NCBI RefSeq assembly: GCF_018381315.1 | Contig: NZ_JAGZSD010000003.1 | Location: 124,001 to 188,000, forward strand | Source of the DNA: Anaerostipes sp. | Lineage (GTDB): Bacteria; Bacillota; Clostridia; Lachnospirales; Lachnospiraceae | Reading direction: 5' to 3' | Length of the DNA stretch: 64,000 bases | In this document: one piece after another, positions 43,432-51,404 of the stretch | Position numbering within the stretch: position 1 is the first letter of the stretch | Layout of the letters: every line of letters starts with the position of its first letter | Translations under genes and position numbers: made by a program | Notes under the pieces: generated by a model | The model's input: only the letters and a program-made list of their open reading frames with translations | Told to the model about the DNA's origin: nothing | The model's database searches: none

Positions 43432-44712
43432 CTATGGCTGAAAATAAGAATCCATTGCCTGAAGGATCTGATCCACGTCTGACTGCTCCATGGCATTGTT
43501 AAAGAAAACAGCTTCAAACTGAGACGGGGCCAGATGAATTCCGCGGTCCAGCATATAATGAAAATAGTCTGCAAATGCCTTTACATCTGAGGTTTTTGCT
43601 TTTTCATAGTTGGTGACCGGCACATCTGTAAAAAACAGACAGCTCAAAGATCCGGTCCCTGTAATCTGGCATTCTGCACCATGTTTTTTCAGGATCTCCT
43701 TCACTCCGTTTCGGAAGGACACACCCAATTCATCCAGATGTCCATATATCTCGGGATTCTCCTTTAAGATTGTAAGTTCTTTCAGTCCAGCCGCCATGGC
43801 TACCGGATTGCCGCTCAGTGTTCCTGCCTGGTAGACACTTCCCAGAGGAGCGATCATCTCCATGATCTCCCGGCGCCCGCCGTAGCATCCCACCGGCATT
43901 CCGCCTCCGATGATCTTTCCGAAGGTGGCCAGATCCGGTATAACACCATAGGTCCCCTGTGCCCCCTGAAGGCCCAGCCGGAAGCCGGTGATTACTTCAT
44001 CGAAAATCAGAAGGGTTCCGTTCTGCGTACAGATGTTTCTCAGTTCTGTTAAAAATCCTTCTTCCGGCAGCACCACTCCCATGTTGGCCGCCACCGGCTC
44101 TATGATCAATGCCGCGATCTGGCCCTTATTATCTTCAAACAATGTCCTCACGCTGTCCAAATCATTGTATACCGCAGTCAGGGTATCCTTGGCGCATCCC
44201 TTTGGCACGCCGGAACTGTCCGGAATTCCTGCAGTCATCACTCCGGACCCTGCCTTAACTAACAGTGCATCAAAATGCCCATGGTAACAGCCTTCAAACT
44301 TAATGATCTTATCTCTTCCGGTGAATCCCCTGGCAGCCCGGATGGCACTCATCACTGCCTCAGTTCCGGAATTGACCATGCGGACCATATCAAAGCAGGG
44401 AACCAGTTCACAGAGCAGTTCTCCCATCTCCACCTCAATTTCCGTGGCTGTGCCGAAACTCAGCCCATTTTGGGCAGCACTGACCACAGCTTCCTGAATC
44501 TCCGGATGATTATGTCCCAAAATCATCGGTCCCCACGAACCAATGCAGTCTATATAGCGTTTTTCATCTTCGTCATACACATAGGTGCCCTCCGCTTTTT
44601 TAATAAAGCGGGGACAGCCTCCCACAGACTGGTAGGCTCTGACCGGGCTGTTGACTCCTCCCGGCAGCACCCGCTTTGCGCGTTCAAACAGGCTTTCTGA
44701 TCTGGTCATCAT
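43432..44712 (-). CDS. hemL: HemL, glutamate-1-semialdehyde 2,1-aminomutase
   Basis: Second step of the C5 route to 5-aminolevulinate. The 426-residue PLP enzyme has PGGVNSPVRAYQSVGG, MVNSGTEAVMSAIRAARGFTGRDKIIKFEGCYHGH, FDEVITGFR and PLP Lys in TFGKIIGGGMPVGCYGG. The ATG overlaps the hemB stop; an ATG one codon later is equally possible. Its position in this operon dedicates the tetrapyrrole precursor pathway to corrinoids. Confidence 0.95.
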   Translation of the reverse strand: MMTRSESLFERAKRVLPGGVNSPVRAYQSVGGCPRFIKKAEGTYVYDEDEKRYIDCIGSWGPMILGHNHPEIQEAVVSAAQNGLSFGTATEIEVEMGELLCELVPCFDMVRMVNSGTEAVMSAIRAARGFTGRDKIIKFEGCYHGHFDALLVKAGSGVMTAGIPDSSGVPKGCAKDTLTAVYNDLDSVRTLFEDNKGQIAALIIEPVAANMGVVLPEEGFLTELRNICTQNGTLLIFDEVITGFRLGLQGAQGTYGVIPDLATFGKIIGGGMPVGCYGGRREIMEMIAPLGSVYQAGTLSGNPVAMAAGLKELTILKENPEIYGHLDELGVSFRNGVKEILKKHGAECQITGTGSLSCLFFTDVPVTNYEKAKTSDVKAFADYFHYMLDRGIHLAPSQFEAVFFNNAMEQSDVDQILQAMDSYFQP

Positions 44713-45692
44713 CCGATTCTCCCTTCCTTCATAAATCCGGCAATCTCCTTGGCAAAATAGGTCAGCAGAATATCACAGCCTGCCCGGTAGATTCCGGCTG
44801 CTGTTTCACAGATCATCTGATCCTCATCAATCCATCCTTTCGCAGCTGCCGCCTTAATCATTGCATATTCTCCGCTGACACTGTATGCAGCTACGGGCAG
44901 ATCCACCGTATTCCGCACTTCCCTTACAATATCCAGATAAGAAAGCGCCGGTTTTACCATAATGATATCTGCTCCCTCCTGACAGTCCTGTTTCACTTCT
45001 TTTAAGGCTTCCAGACGGTTGTGATAATCCATCTGGTAACTTTTCCGGTCCCCGAAAGAAGGCGCGGACCCGGCAGCATCCCGGAACGGTCCATAAAACG
45101 CAGAGGCATATTTGGCCGCATAGGACATGATCGGCACATCCGTGCGGCCGTTTTTATCCAGCAGATGTCTGATCTCACGGACCCGGCCGTCCATCATATC
45201 GGAAGGGGCCACCATATCAGCTCCTGCCTGCACCTGGGACAGGGCAATCTGTGCAATGACCGGAAGTGTCTTATCGTTGTCCACCTGTTCTCCGTTCAGA
45301 ATGCCGCAGTGGCCGTGCGAAGTATATTCACACATACAAACATCTGTAATGTAATAAAGATCCGGTACTTCCTTTTTCGCTTTCACAAGTGCTTTCTGAA
45401 TAACGCCGTCTTCCGCCCATGCTCCGGTACCGCACTCATCTTTTTCTCCCGGTATCCCAAACAGCATGACACTCGGCACACCTGCATCTGCCATTTCTGT
45501 GAGAACTTCCGGCATACGGTCCAGGCTGTATCTGTACTGGCCGGGCATGGAAGGAATCTCTTCCTTTTTACCTTCCCCTTCCGTCACAAAAAGGGGATAA
45601 ATAAGAGAAGATGCATCCATCCTTGTCTCCCGCACCATTTTCCTCAATACCGGCACGGACCGGAGTCTTCTTGATCGTACTGTCATATCCAT
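44709..45692 (-). CDS. hemB: HemB, porphobilinogen synthase
   Basis: Condenses two 5-aminolevulinates. The 327-residue protein shows the zinc-type cysteine cluster in DVCMCEYTSHGHCG, one active-site Lys in SYAAKYASAFYGPFRDA and the Schiff-base Lys in IMVKPALSYLDI (the common form has PG or PAL at this place). AGGAAG precedes ATG 45692. It follows hemC by 24 bases with no room for a hemD gene between. Confidence 0.95.
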   Translation of the reverse strand: MDMTVRSRRLRSVPVLRKMVRETRMDASSLIYPLFVTEGEGKKEEIPSMPGQYRYSLDRMPEVLTEMADAGVPSVMLFGIPGEKDECGTGAWAEDGVIQKALVKAKKEVPDLYYITDVCMCEYTSHGHCGILNGEQVDNDKTLPVIAQIALSQVQAGADMVAPSDMMDGRVREIRHLLDKNGRTDVPIMSYAAKYASAFYGPFRDAAGSAPSFGDRKSYQMDYHNRLEALKEVKQDCQEGADIIMVKPALSYLDIVREVRNTVDLPVAAYSVSGEYAMIKAAAAKGWIDEDQMICETAAGIYRAGCDILLTYFAKEIAGFMKEGRIG

Positions 45693-45716
45693 TCTACTTC
45701 CTTCTTTCTATATCAT

Positions 45717-46598
45717 TTATTCCGATTTGATCTGCTTTGCAAGGCAGCGGCCAAGTTCTTCCGCATTCTGAGGATTTCCCCCGATGCTTCTTTTCCGGTA
45801 TGTCTCCGACGTCTCATCATAAAAAAGTCCGGTAAGAGAAAGCTTCTTTCCGGTCACTGACGCGTAGGCCGCAATCGGAGACGAACAGCCCCCGTCCAAT
45901 GTCCGCACAAAACTCCGCTCTGCCAATGTAACAAGCTCCGTCTGCCTGTCATGAATACAGGAAAAAAAGGACCGGTCAAAATCTTTTCTCACCTGAATGC
46001 ACAGGGTCCCCTGCCCTGCCGAAGGCAGCATCTCTTCCACTGAAAAATATCGGCTGATCCTATCCTGAAGCCCTGCCCTGCAAAGCCCTGCAGCTGCCAT
46101 AATCAATGCCGAATACCGGCCTTCATCCAGCTTATTGAGCCTGGTATGGATGTTTCCCCGGATACTCTGAAAACTTGCATCCGGAAACAGCTTTTTCGCC
46201 TGCAGTACCCTTCTTGCACTGGAAGAACCGATTACCTGACCTTTGTCCGTTCCGGACTCTGTAACAGGCAGCACCAGAACATCTCTGGGATCCCCCCGTT
46301 TCGGAACCGCTGCAATGGGAAGCTCGGAAGAAATCTCCATAGGAAGGTCCTTCATACTGTGGACTGCCATATCAATCCTGCCGTCCAAAAGTGCCTGATC
46401 CAGTTCCTTAACAAAAAGCCCCTTTCCGCCAATCTGATCCAATGTTTTATTCAATATTTTATCGCCGGTGGTCTTCAGTGTCACCAGTTCTATTGTAAGC
46501 CCCGGATAATACTTTTTTAACTGCTTGATCACAAGCTCTGTCTGGGCCACGGCCAAAAGGCTTTCGCGGCTGCCGATCCTCAATCTTTTTGGTTCCAT
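45717..46598 (-). CDS. hemC: HemC, hydroxymethylbilane synthase
   Basis: Polymerises four porphobilinogens. The 293-residue protein has RLRIGSRESLLAVAQTELV, DMAVHSMKDLP, SSARRVLQ and the dipyrromethane cofactor Cys in LDGGCSSPIAAYA. AGGAGT precedes ATG 46598; the long upstream extension overlaps the dehydrogenase gene and is not used. It overlaps the upstream gene by 19 bases. Confidence 0.95.
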   Translation of the reverse strand: MEPKRLRIGSRESLLAVAQTELVIKQLKKYYPGLTIELVTLKTTGDKILNKTLDQIGGKGLFVKELDQALLDGRIDMAVHSMKDLPMEISSELPIAAVPKRGDPRDVLVLPVTESGTDKGQVIGSSSARRVLQAKKLFPDASFQSIRGNIHTRLNKLDEGRYSALIMAAAGLCRAGLQDRISRYFSVEEMLPSAGQGTLCIQVRKDFDRSFFSCIHDRQTELVTLAERSFVRTLDGGCSSPIAAYASVTGKKLSLTGLFYDETSETYRKRSIGGNPQNAEELGRCLAKQIKSE

Positions 46599-47038
46599 AT
46601 CATACTCCTGATTCTGTCTGCTGTCTGCTTTGTTTTTTTGTGGTCCGTACCTCCCGATGTGACACCAATAACAATATCCCCGTCCTTTATGACAGAAGGA
46701 AAATAAAAACTGCACTCCTCCTTGCAGTCACTGATATTAACCGGAAGCTTTCTTTTTCCGGCCTCAGCAAAGACCGCATGATTGACTTCTCTGCTGTCGG
46801 TTGCCGCAAACACCATGTCAAACCCGTTCAGATCCCCGGGAGCATACGGCCTTTGTATCCACCGGACGAACCCGTTATGTATCATTTCCTCTATGCCGCT
46901 GCATACGGAAGGAGAGATGACCGTTACCTGATTATGAAACATCCGCAGGGTACTGAGCCTGCGCAGGGCTATGCTGCCCCCTCCCACCATGACAAGCTTT
47001 AAATCCTGAATGTCAATATATAACGGAAAATAGGCCAT
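46580..47038 (-). CDS. Precorrin-2 dehydrogenase (Met8/CysG N-terminal type)
   Basis: NAD-dependent oxidation of precorrin-2 to sirohydrochlorin, the substrate of CbiK. The 152-residue protein is essentially the Rossmann domain: YFPLYIDIQDLKLVMVGGGSIALRRLS, VFAATDSREVN, and the conserved Asp region ISDCKEECSFYFPSVI. Much of the C-terminal dimerisation/chelatase part of Met8p is absent, consistent with a dedicated dehydrogenase plus separate CbiK. AAGGAGG precedes ATG 47038. Confidence 0.9.
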   Translation of the reverse strand: MAYFPLYIDIQDLKLVMVGGGSIALRRLSTLRMFHNQVTVISPSVCSGIEEMIHNGFVRWIQRPYAPGDLNGFDMVFAATDSREVNHAVFAEAGKRKLPVNISDCKEECSFYFPSVIKDGDIVIGVTSGGTDHKKTKQTADRIRSMIWNQKD

Positions 47039-47048
47039 TTCATCCTCC

Positions 47049-48278
47049 TTAATAAATACTTACTTCCTCTGCAGAAGCTTCCAGAGACTTTAAAACCTGC
47101 TGCCATTCTTCTCTTGGAAGGATGTCCTTGAGCCCAAAGAGAATCCTCTCTACCGCCGATGATGATGCTCTCTCAACCTCCTGCTTTAACGCACAGACAT
47201 CTGCTCCCTCTTTGCGAAGCTTCTTATAAGATTTCTTCAGTTTGGCGCTTGTCAGGTCTGCAGCTGCACTGCCGACTGCACGGACCAAAGGAATATAGCT
47301 TCTGAAGTAATACCAGTTAATAAATTCACCGGTCTGTTCCCGCAGAATCTCCCGGGCTTTTTTCATCTCTTCGCCGTTTACCGATGTCTGAATCCCCAGA
47401 TCGTCCATACTAAGCAGCCGGCAGCCCGGAAGTTGGGCCAGTTTTGGATCCAGATCCCTGGGCACTGCCAGATCCGCAAACACATAAGAACGCTGTTTTT
47501 GAAATACCTCTGCAGCCTGCTGTGCCTGAACTGTATAGTGAGGGCTTCTCGTAGCACTGAAAATAAAATCCATAGATCCCATAGCTTCATAGCGTGCTTT
47601 ATAAGGAATAACCCCGCAGCCTGCCGGAATCAGTACATCTTGTTTTCTATACTGTCTCAAAGTCATGGAAACCTGGGCTTTTTTATGTACAAGCCATGAA
47701 GCCAGCAGACGGCCCATCTCTCCATTGCCTATGACCAGACACTGCTTCTCCCTAAAACTCCCATATCGTTCTTCCAGGATTGACACTGCTCTCTCCGGGA
47801 CAGAGGTGTCTCTGCTGCCGATCCGCGTGTCTGTCTTGACTTTTTTTGCCGCAGTCACAGCCATTCTGAACAGCGTGTCCAGCACCGGGTCCGGCTTACA
47901 GCATTCCCTTGCCCGCTCCAGGGCGTCCCGGACCTGGGAGATGATCTGGTCTTCCCCAAGGATCTGGGAATGGATCCCGCTGGCCAGTTCCATAAGATAA
48001 AATACTGCCTCTTCATCTTCCCTGCAGACAAACAGGCTGCGTTTGGAATCCTCCGTTATGGAAAGCTGTGAAAACAGGTAATCCAGAGGATCTCTGTCCA
48101 GATGATAAAACCACAGTTCAGTCCGATTGCATGTTGACAAAACAATACAGGAGGCCTCAGGGTCTGCTTCCTTCACAGACTGCATAAAACGGACTGCTCC
48201 CGAATCTGTAAACGCAAAGGGTTCCCGCTCGTCCACCGATGCCGTATGATAATCAATTCCTATCATCGAAAGTTTCAT
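47049..48278 (-). CDS. hemA: HemA, glutamyl-tRNA reductase
   Basis: First gene of the operon; reduces Glu-tRNA(Glu) to glutamate-1-semialdehyde. The 409-residue protein has IGIDYHTASVDEREPFAF, catalytic Cys in LSTCNRTELWFY, SQILGEDQIISQVRDAL, the NADPH site VIGNGEMGRLLASWL (usually GAGxMG) and a C-terminal dimerisation helix. AAAAAGGAG precedes ATG 48278. A short leader and an extended -10 promoter lie directly upstream. Confidence 0.95.
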   Translation of the reverse strand: MKLSMIGIDYHTASVDEREPFAFTDSGAVRFMQSVKEADPEASCIVLSTCNRTELWFYHLDRDPLDYLFSQLSITEDSKRSLFVCREDEEAVFYLMELASGIHSQILGEDQIISQVRDALERARECCKPDPVLDTLFRMAVTAAKKVKTDTRIGSRDTSVPERAVSILEERYGSFREKQCLVIGNGEMGRLLASWLVHKKAQVSMTLRQYRKQDVLIPAGCGVIPYKARYEAMGSMDFIFSATRSPHYTVQAQQAAEVFQKQRSYVFADLAVPRDLDPKLAQLPGCRLLSMDDLGIQTSVNGEEMKKAREILREQTGEFINWYYFRSYIPLVRAVGSAAADLTSAKLKKSYKKLRKEGADVCALKQEVERASSSAVERILFGLKDILPREEWQQVLKSLEASAEEVSIY

Positions 48279-48305
48279 AAATAACTCCTTTTTATATCTG
48301 AAAGA

Positions 48306-48335
48306 ATTTTAGCACGTTTTGTGGAAAGTCCGCAA
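48306..48335 (-). promoter_or_regulatory. Promoter of the hem-cbi-cob operon
   Basis: Minus-strand -35 TTGCGG (48330-48335), 18-base spacer and extended -10 TGCTAAAAT (hexamer 48306-48311). The predicted start site near 48299 leaves a leader of about 20 bases, too short for a cobalamin riboswitch. Confidence 0.65.
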
Positions 48336-48373
48336 CTTTATTGCTCAATATCTCTTACAAAACATCTATAGGG

Positions 48374-48416
48374 AAAGAAAAAGGAAGGCTGTCCCGTTTG
48401 GCAGGACAGAGCTTCC
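48374..48416 (-). terminator. Terminator of the second GGDEF-EAL gene
   Basis: On the minus strand GGAAG-CT-CTGTCC, loop TGCCAAAC, then GGGACAG-C-CTTCC followed by TTTTTCTTTCC. It lies just past the GGDEF-EAL stop at 48419 and insulates the hemA promoter. Confidence 0.8.
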
Positions 48417-48418
48417 CT

Positions 48419-50527
48419 CTATTTTACATATTCTTTTATAAAGGTTTCTGTATCAACCGGTCTGGAAAAATAATATCCCTGTCCGCAGTCACACTGAAAC
48501 TCCCGGAGAAACTCCATCTGCTCCTCTGTCTCAATTCCTTCTGCCGTGGTTTTGGTGTTCCCGAATCCTCTGCACATATAAATAGTAGAACGGACAATAG
48601 CTCTGGCCCTTTCATTGGTCATAATCTCCGAAATAATGCTTTTATCCAGCTTAACCTCATCAAACTTAATGTTGGAGAGCAGCGTGATATTAGAGTATTT
48701 CGCACCATAATCATCTAAAGAAAGATAGAATCCGGCGTCCTTGATTTTCTGGGCAAGGACTACCAATTCTGTCGTCTTAAGTTTTGAGACAGACTCCGTC
48801 ACTTCAATACAGATCTGGCCTGCATCCACATCATATTTTTTGCAGACTGCCAGGATCCGGTTTACAATATCATACTCTAACAGAGTGACCCTGGAAAAAT
48901 TCACTGAAATCTTTCCTATATCATGTCCTTCATCATGCATCTGCCTGATAAGCCTGCAGACACATTCCAGTGCATAGAAGTCAATGTGCCGGATCACTCC
49001 CTCTGCCTCATACAGCGGAATGAACCGGTCCGGAAAAATCAGTTCTCCGCTGCTGTCCACTCTTCTGATCAGGGCTTCTGCCCCTGAAAGCTCCCCTGTA
49101 TGAAGATACACTTTTGGCTGCAGAAACACCTGGTATCTGTCCTGGCGGATATCCTTCAGGACCTGCTCTGCGACGGCAGAATCATGATTATAGCCGCCGT
49201 ATACTGAGAACTCATAATACTTTTGTTTATTGGCATACATGAGTTCATCTGCATGATTAATTAATTCATTGATATTTGTGATCTCTTCTTCCCATGTAGT
49301 TCCAATAGACGCACTGATCTCCCTGTGCTCCTTTACTTTCTTTCTCAGCATAAGTTCCTTGTCCTGAAACTCCTTCCGGCTGATATTCCTGCACAGGACA
49401 ACAAATTCATCTCCTCCAATGCGGTAAATCTGCTTCCCGAAAATGGATTCTAAAATCTCTGCTGTGCGGATAATCAGTTTATCGCCGTACTCATGCCCAT
49501 ACCGGTTGTTTGCAATCTTCAGCCCGTTTAAGTCAACATAGGCTACGCCGATATTGCGGCAGCCGTGGTGCTCAATGTCAAATACCTCTTCCATATACTT
49601 ATTACGGTTCCAGAGCCCTGTCAGAATATCTACATAACTCAGATACTCAAGCCTGGCAACCATTCTCCGCTTCTCCAGATCATTGGCAATGAAATAAGTC
49701 ACAGACTTTAAGAGATCCGGATTTTCCCGGTTTCTCTTTGGATCATCTACTCCGATAAATCCGCTGAGTTTTCCTCTCTCATACAGAGGAGCCGCCATCA
49801 GACTCTTTATCCCCTGTCTCCTGAGTATTCCATAAGCCTCACTTTCCTGATTCATTTCCTGATCAAGGGAAGAAATAGAAAAGCTTCCGCACTTTTTAAA
49901 CTGACTGAGCCAGTTTTCCAGAGCTGACAATGGAACTCCCTGAAGCTGGTCAATTTCACTTGTGATGTTCTTGTCACACCACTCATATGTATTGTTTGCA
50001 GTCTTTTGGTCATGATCGATCTCAAAAATATAAGTTCTGTCCCCGCCGTAATAATCTGCAATTAATTCCAAAAGCCTGTTGATGGCACAGTCCAAATCCA
50101 GCGTGTCATTTAAAGTTTTGATGCACAGCAAAAGAGTCTCATCCTGTTTTATCTTACTGCCAAGACGCTTTTTCTGACGCTCCTTTTCCGTAATATCTGT
50201 CGCGATTTCCATCCGGACGTGGTAGCCCGGAGTAAGTTCTATCAGATAATCTGCAATCGCAAAATATCTGTCTAAATATTTGTTATGGCGGATCCACCGG
50301 CAGCTTCCCTCCCAGAGGATTTTTTCATTGGTGCAGAATTCACAGGGTTTTTTCTTTCCCTGAAGAAGCTCATAACACTTCTGCCTTTTATAATCATCTC
50401 CGTTGATCTGATACCGTTTTTTCCCTGCCCCGTTGATGTACAGCACTTCATAAGTATCAATGTCACTGACATATATAATGTTGTCCGTACTGTCCAAAAT
50501 CACTTTTCTGAGGATGTTATCATTCAT
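48419..50527 (-). CDS. PAS-GAF-GGDEF-EAL cyclic di-GMP turnover protein (paralogue)
   Basis: A 702-residue paralogue of the 17161-19332 protein with the same order: PAS-like domain with cysteine motif KCYELLQGKKKPCEFCTN (about 45-70), GAF-like domain (about 140-290), GGDEF (RIGGDEFVVL, about 310-455), EAL (EALIRRV, SVNFSRV, EVTES, LDDYGAKYSN, KLDK, AEGIE; about 475-700). Both catalytic sites look intact and there is no RxxD inhibitory site. No membrane segment is present. It is monocistronic, between the Fic gene (divergent) and the hemA operon. Confidence 0.92.
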   Translation of the reverse strand: MNDNILRKVILDSTDNIIYVSDIDTYEVLYINGAGKKRYQINGDDYKRQKCYELLQGKKKPCEFCTNEKILWEGSCRWIRHNKYLDRYFAIADYLIELTPGYHVRMEIATDITEKERQKKRLGSKIKQDETLLLCIKTLNDTLDLDCAINRLLELIADYYGGDRTYIFEIDHDQKTANNTYEWCDKNITSEIDQLQGVPLSALENWLSQFKKCGSFSISSLDQEMNQESEAYGILRRQGIKSLMAAPLYERGKLSGFIGVDDPKRNRENPDLLKSVTYFIANDLEKRRMVARLEYLSYVDILTGLWNRNKYMEEVFDIEHHGCRNIGVAYVDLNGLKIANNRYGHEYGDKLIIRTAEILESIFGKQIYRIGGDEFVVLCRNISRKEFQDKELMLRKKVKEHREISASIGTTWEEEITNINELINHADELMYANKQKYYEFSVYGGYNHDSAVAEQVLKDIRQDRYQVFLQPKVYLHTGELSGAEALIRRVDSSGELIFPDRFIPLYEAEGVIRHIDFYALECVCRLIRQMHDEGHDIGKISVNFSRVTLLEYDIVNRILAVCKKYDVDAGQICIEVTESVSKLKTTELVVLAQKIKDAGFYLSLDDYGAKYSNITLLSNIKFDEVKLDKSIISEIMTNERARAIVRSTIYMCRGFGNTKTTAEGIETEEQMEFLREFQCDCGQGYYFSRPVDTETFIKEYVK

Positions 50528-50570
50528 GTATGTTACCTCTTTTGTTTATCTGCATGGTTATATAAAAGCT

Positions 50571-50576
50571 ATTATA
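50571..50576 (-). promoter_or_regulatory. -10 element of the second GGDEF-EAL gene
   Basis: Minus-strand extended -10 TGTGCTATAAT, hexamer 50571-50576, 43 bases before the start codon. The -35 region is weak. The core GTGCTAWAAT recurs before hemA and the HD-domain gene. Confidence 0.5.
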
Positions 50577-50651
50577 GCACATTTTTCCTGAACAAAATAT
50601 TCCGAATTCAGATTGCTGCATAAAGTTTAATATCTTCTTAAAGCCCTGCCG

Positions 50652-50680
50652 TTGCTGTCTTTTTCAGATTCATGTATAAT
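50652..50680 (+). promoter_or_regulatory. Promoter of the Fic gene
   Basis: -35 TTGCTG (50652-50657), 17-base spacer and consensus -10 TATAAT (50675-50680), ending 42 bases before the start codon. Confidence 0.7.
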
Positions 50681-50722
50681 AGGGTTCCAAACAATAACAG
50701 CCAATATCCAGGAGGAAACATC

Positions 50723-51307
50723 ATGTCAAAATTACAGGAACTGCTCCGACGTGCAGATGCATATAAAGAAATCATACAGAAATCCGGTGTACCGGCAGAA
50801 ACATATATTAACTCTGAATTTAAAACAGCTGATATAACAGAAGATTTTATCAGAAATCTGCACAGGTCTGTATATAACGGAACAGACTCATCACAGGCAG
50901 GCCGGTACCGCACTTCTGCGGCAGCAGATCCGTCTGAATCTCCCATCCTGCCCTCCCCCAAAGATCTGCCGCGGCTCATGAGCCATTTAGAAAACCAGAT
51001 CTATTCCTCAAAGTCCGCCCTTCATCCTGTCGAACTTGCGGCAATGGCACACAAACGCCTGCTTGATATCCATCCTTTTGCAGACGGAAATGAAAAAACA
51101 GCAGAAATTTTAAGGGATGTAATTCTGTCCCGGTCAGGGTACTGTCCTGTCTCAGTACCTTCCGGCAGAAAAAAAGAATTTGCAGATACTCTTGCCTCAT
51201 CAAGAAAATCCAGCGATATGGAACCACTGTCAATTCTGACTGCCCAGCTTGTTATAAAGGCTCAGGAAGATTACATCCGAAAACATCAAATATCTCTTAC
51301 AGAATAA
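50723..51307 (+). CDS. Fic family protein with altered active-site loop
   Basis: A 194-residue stand-alone Fic-domain protein. The upstream conserved region (AGRYRTSAAADPSESPILPSP, about 60-80) and Fic helix (HPVELAAMAHKRLLDIHPFADGN, about 101-123) are clear. The usual HPFxxGNGRxxR loop here reads HPFADGNEKTAE, so Gly124, Arg125 and Arg128 of the consensus become Glu, Lys and Glu. The catalytic His117 and the DGN are kept. AMPylation may be lost or changed. AGGAGG precedes ATG 50723. No antitoxin-like gene adjoins it, and no N-terminal inhibitory (S/T)xxxE(G/N) motif is seen. Confidence 0.85.
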   Translation: MSKLQELLRRADAYKEIIQKSGVPAETYINSEFKTADITEDFIRNLHRSVYNGTDSSQAGRYRTSAAADPSESPILPSPKDLPRLMSHLENQIYSSKSALHPVELAAMAHKRLLDIHPFADGNEKTAEILRDVILSRSGYCPVSVPSGRKKEFADTLASSRKSSDMEPLSILTAQLVIKAQEDYIRKHQISLTE

Positions 51308-51314
51308 ATGTTTC

Positions 51315-51353
51315 ATGAAAATTGTTTGAAATGATTAAATATTTTCATTTTTT
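51315..51353 (+). terminator. Possible terminator of the Fic gene
   Basis: AT-rich 8-bp stem (51315-51322 and 51341-51348) followed by TTTTTA, eight bases beyond the stop. A weak stem but a good T-tract. Confidence 0.4.
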
Positions 51354-51354
51354 A

Positions 51355-51380
51355 TGTCACAAAGGATGATTCCTGATGTC
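51355..51380 (+). promoter_or_regulatory. Candidate ECF-type promoter (TGTCACA element)
   Basis: TGTCACA (51355-51361), 15 bases, then TGTC (51377-51380), 24 bases before the sigma-factor start. It resembles the autoregulatory TGTCACA-N16-CGTC promoters described for ECF41 sigma factors. The spacing and the -10 each differ by one. Confidence 0.4.
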
Positions 51381-51404
51381 TAATCAGACAAGGAGGTAAC
51401 ATAC

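Noticed and set aside
45021..45674. Plus-strand 217-codon frame
   Set aside because: Antisense to hemB; Cys/His-rich composition is the usual shadow of a GC-biased coding strand.
45693..45716. Hidden hemD or cobA between hemC and hemB
   Set aside because: Only 24 bases separate the two genes, so neither can fit here.
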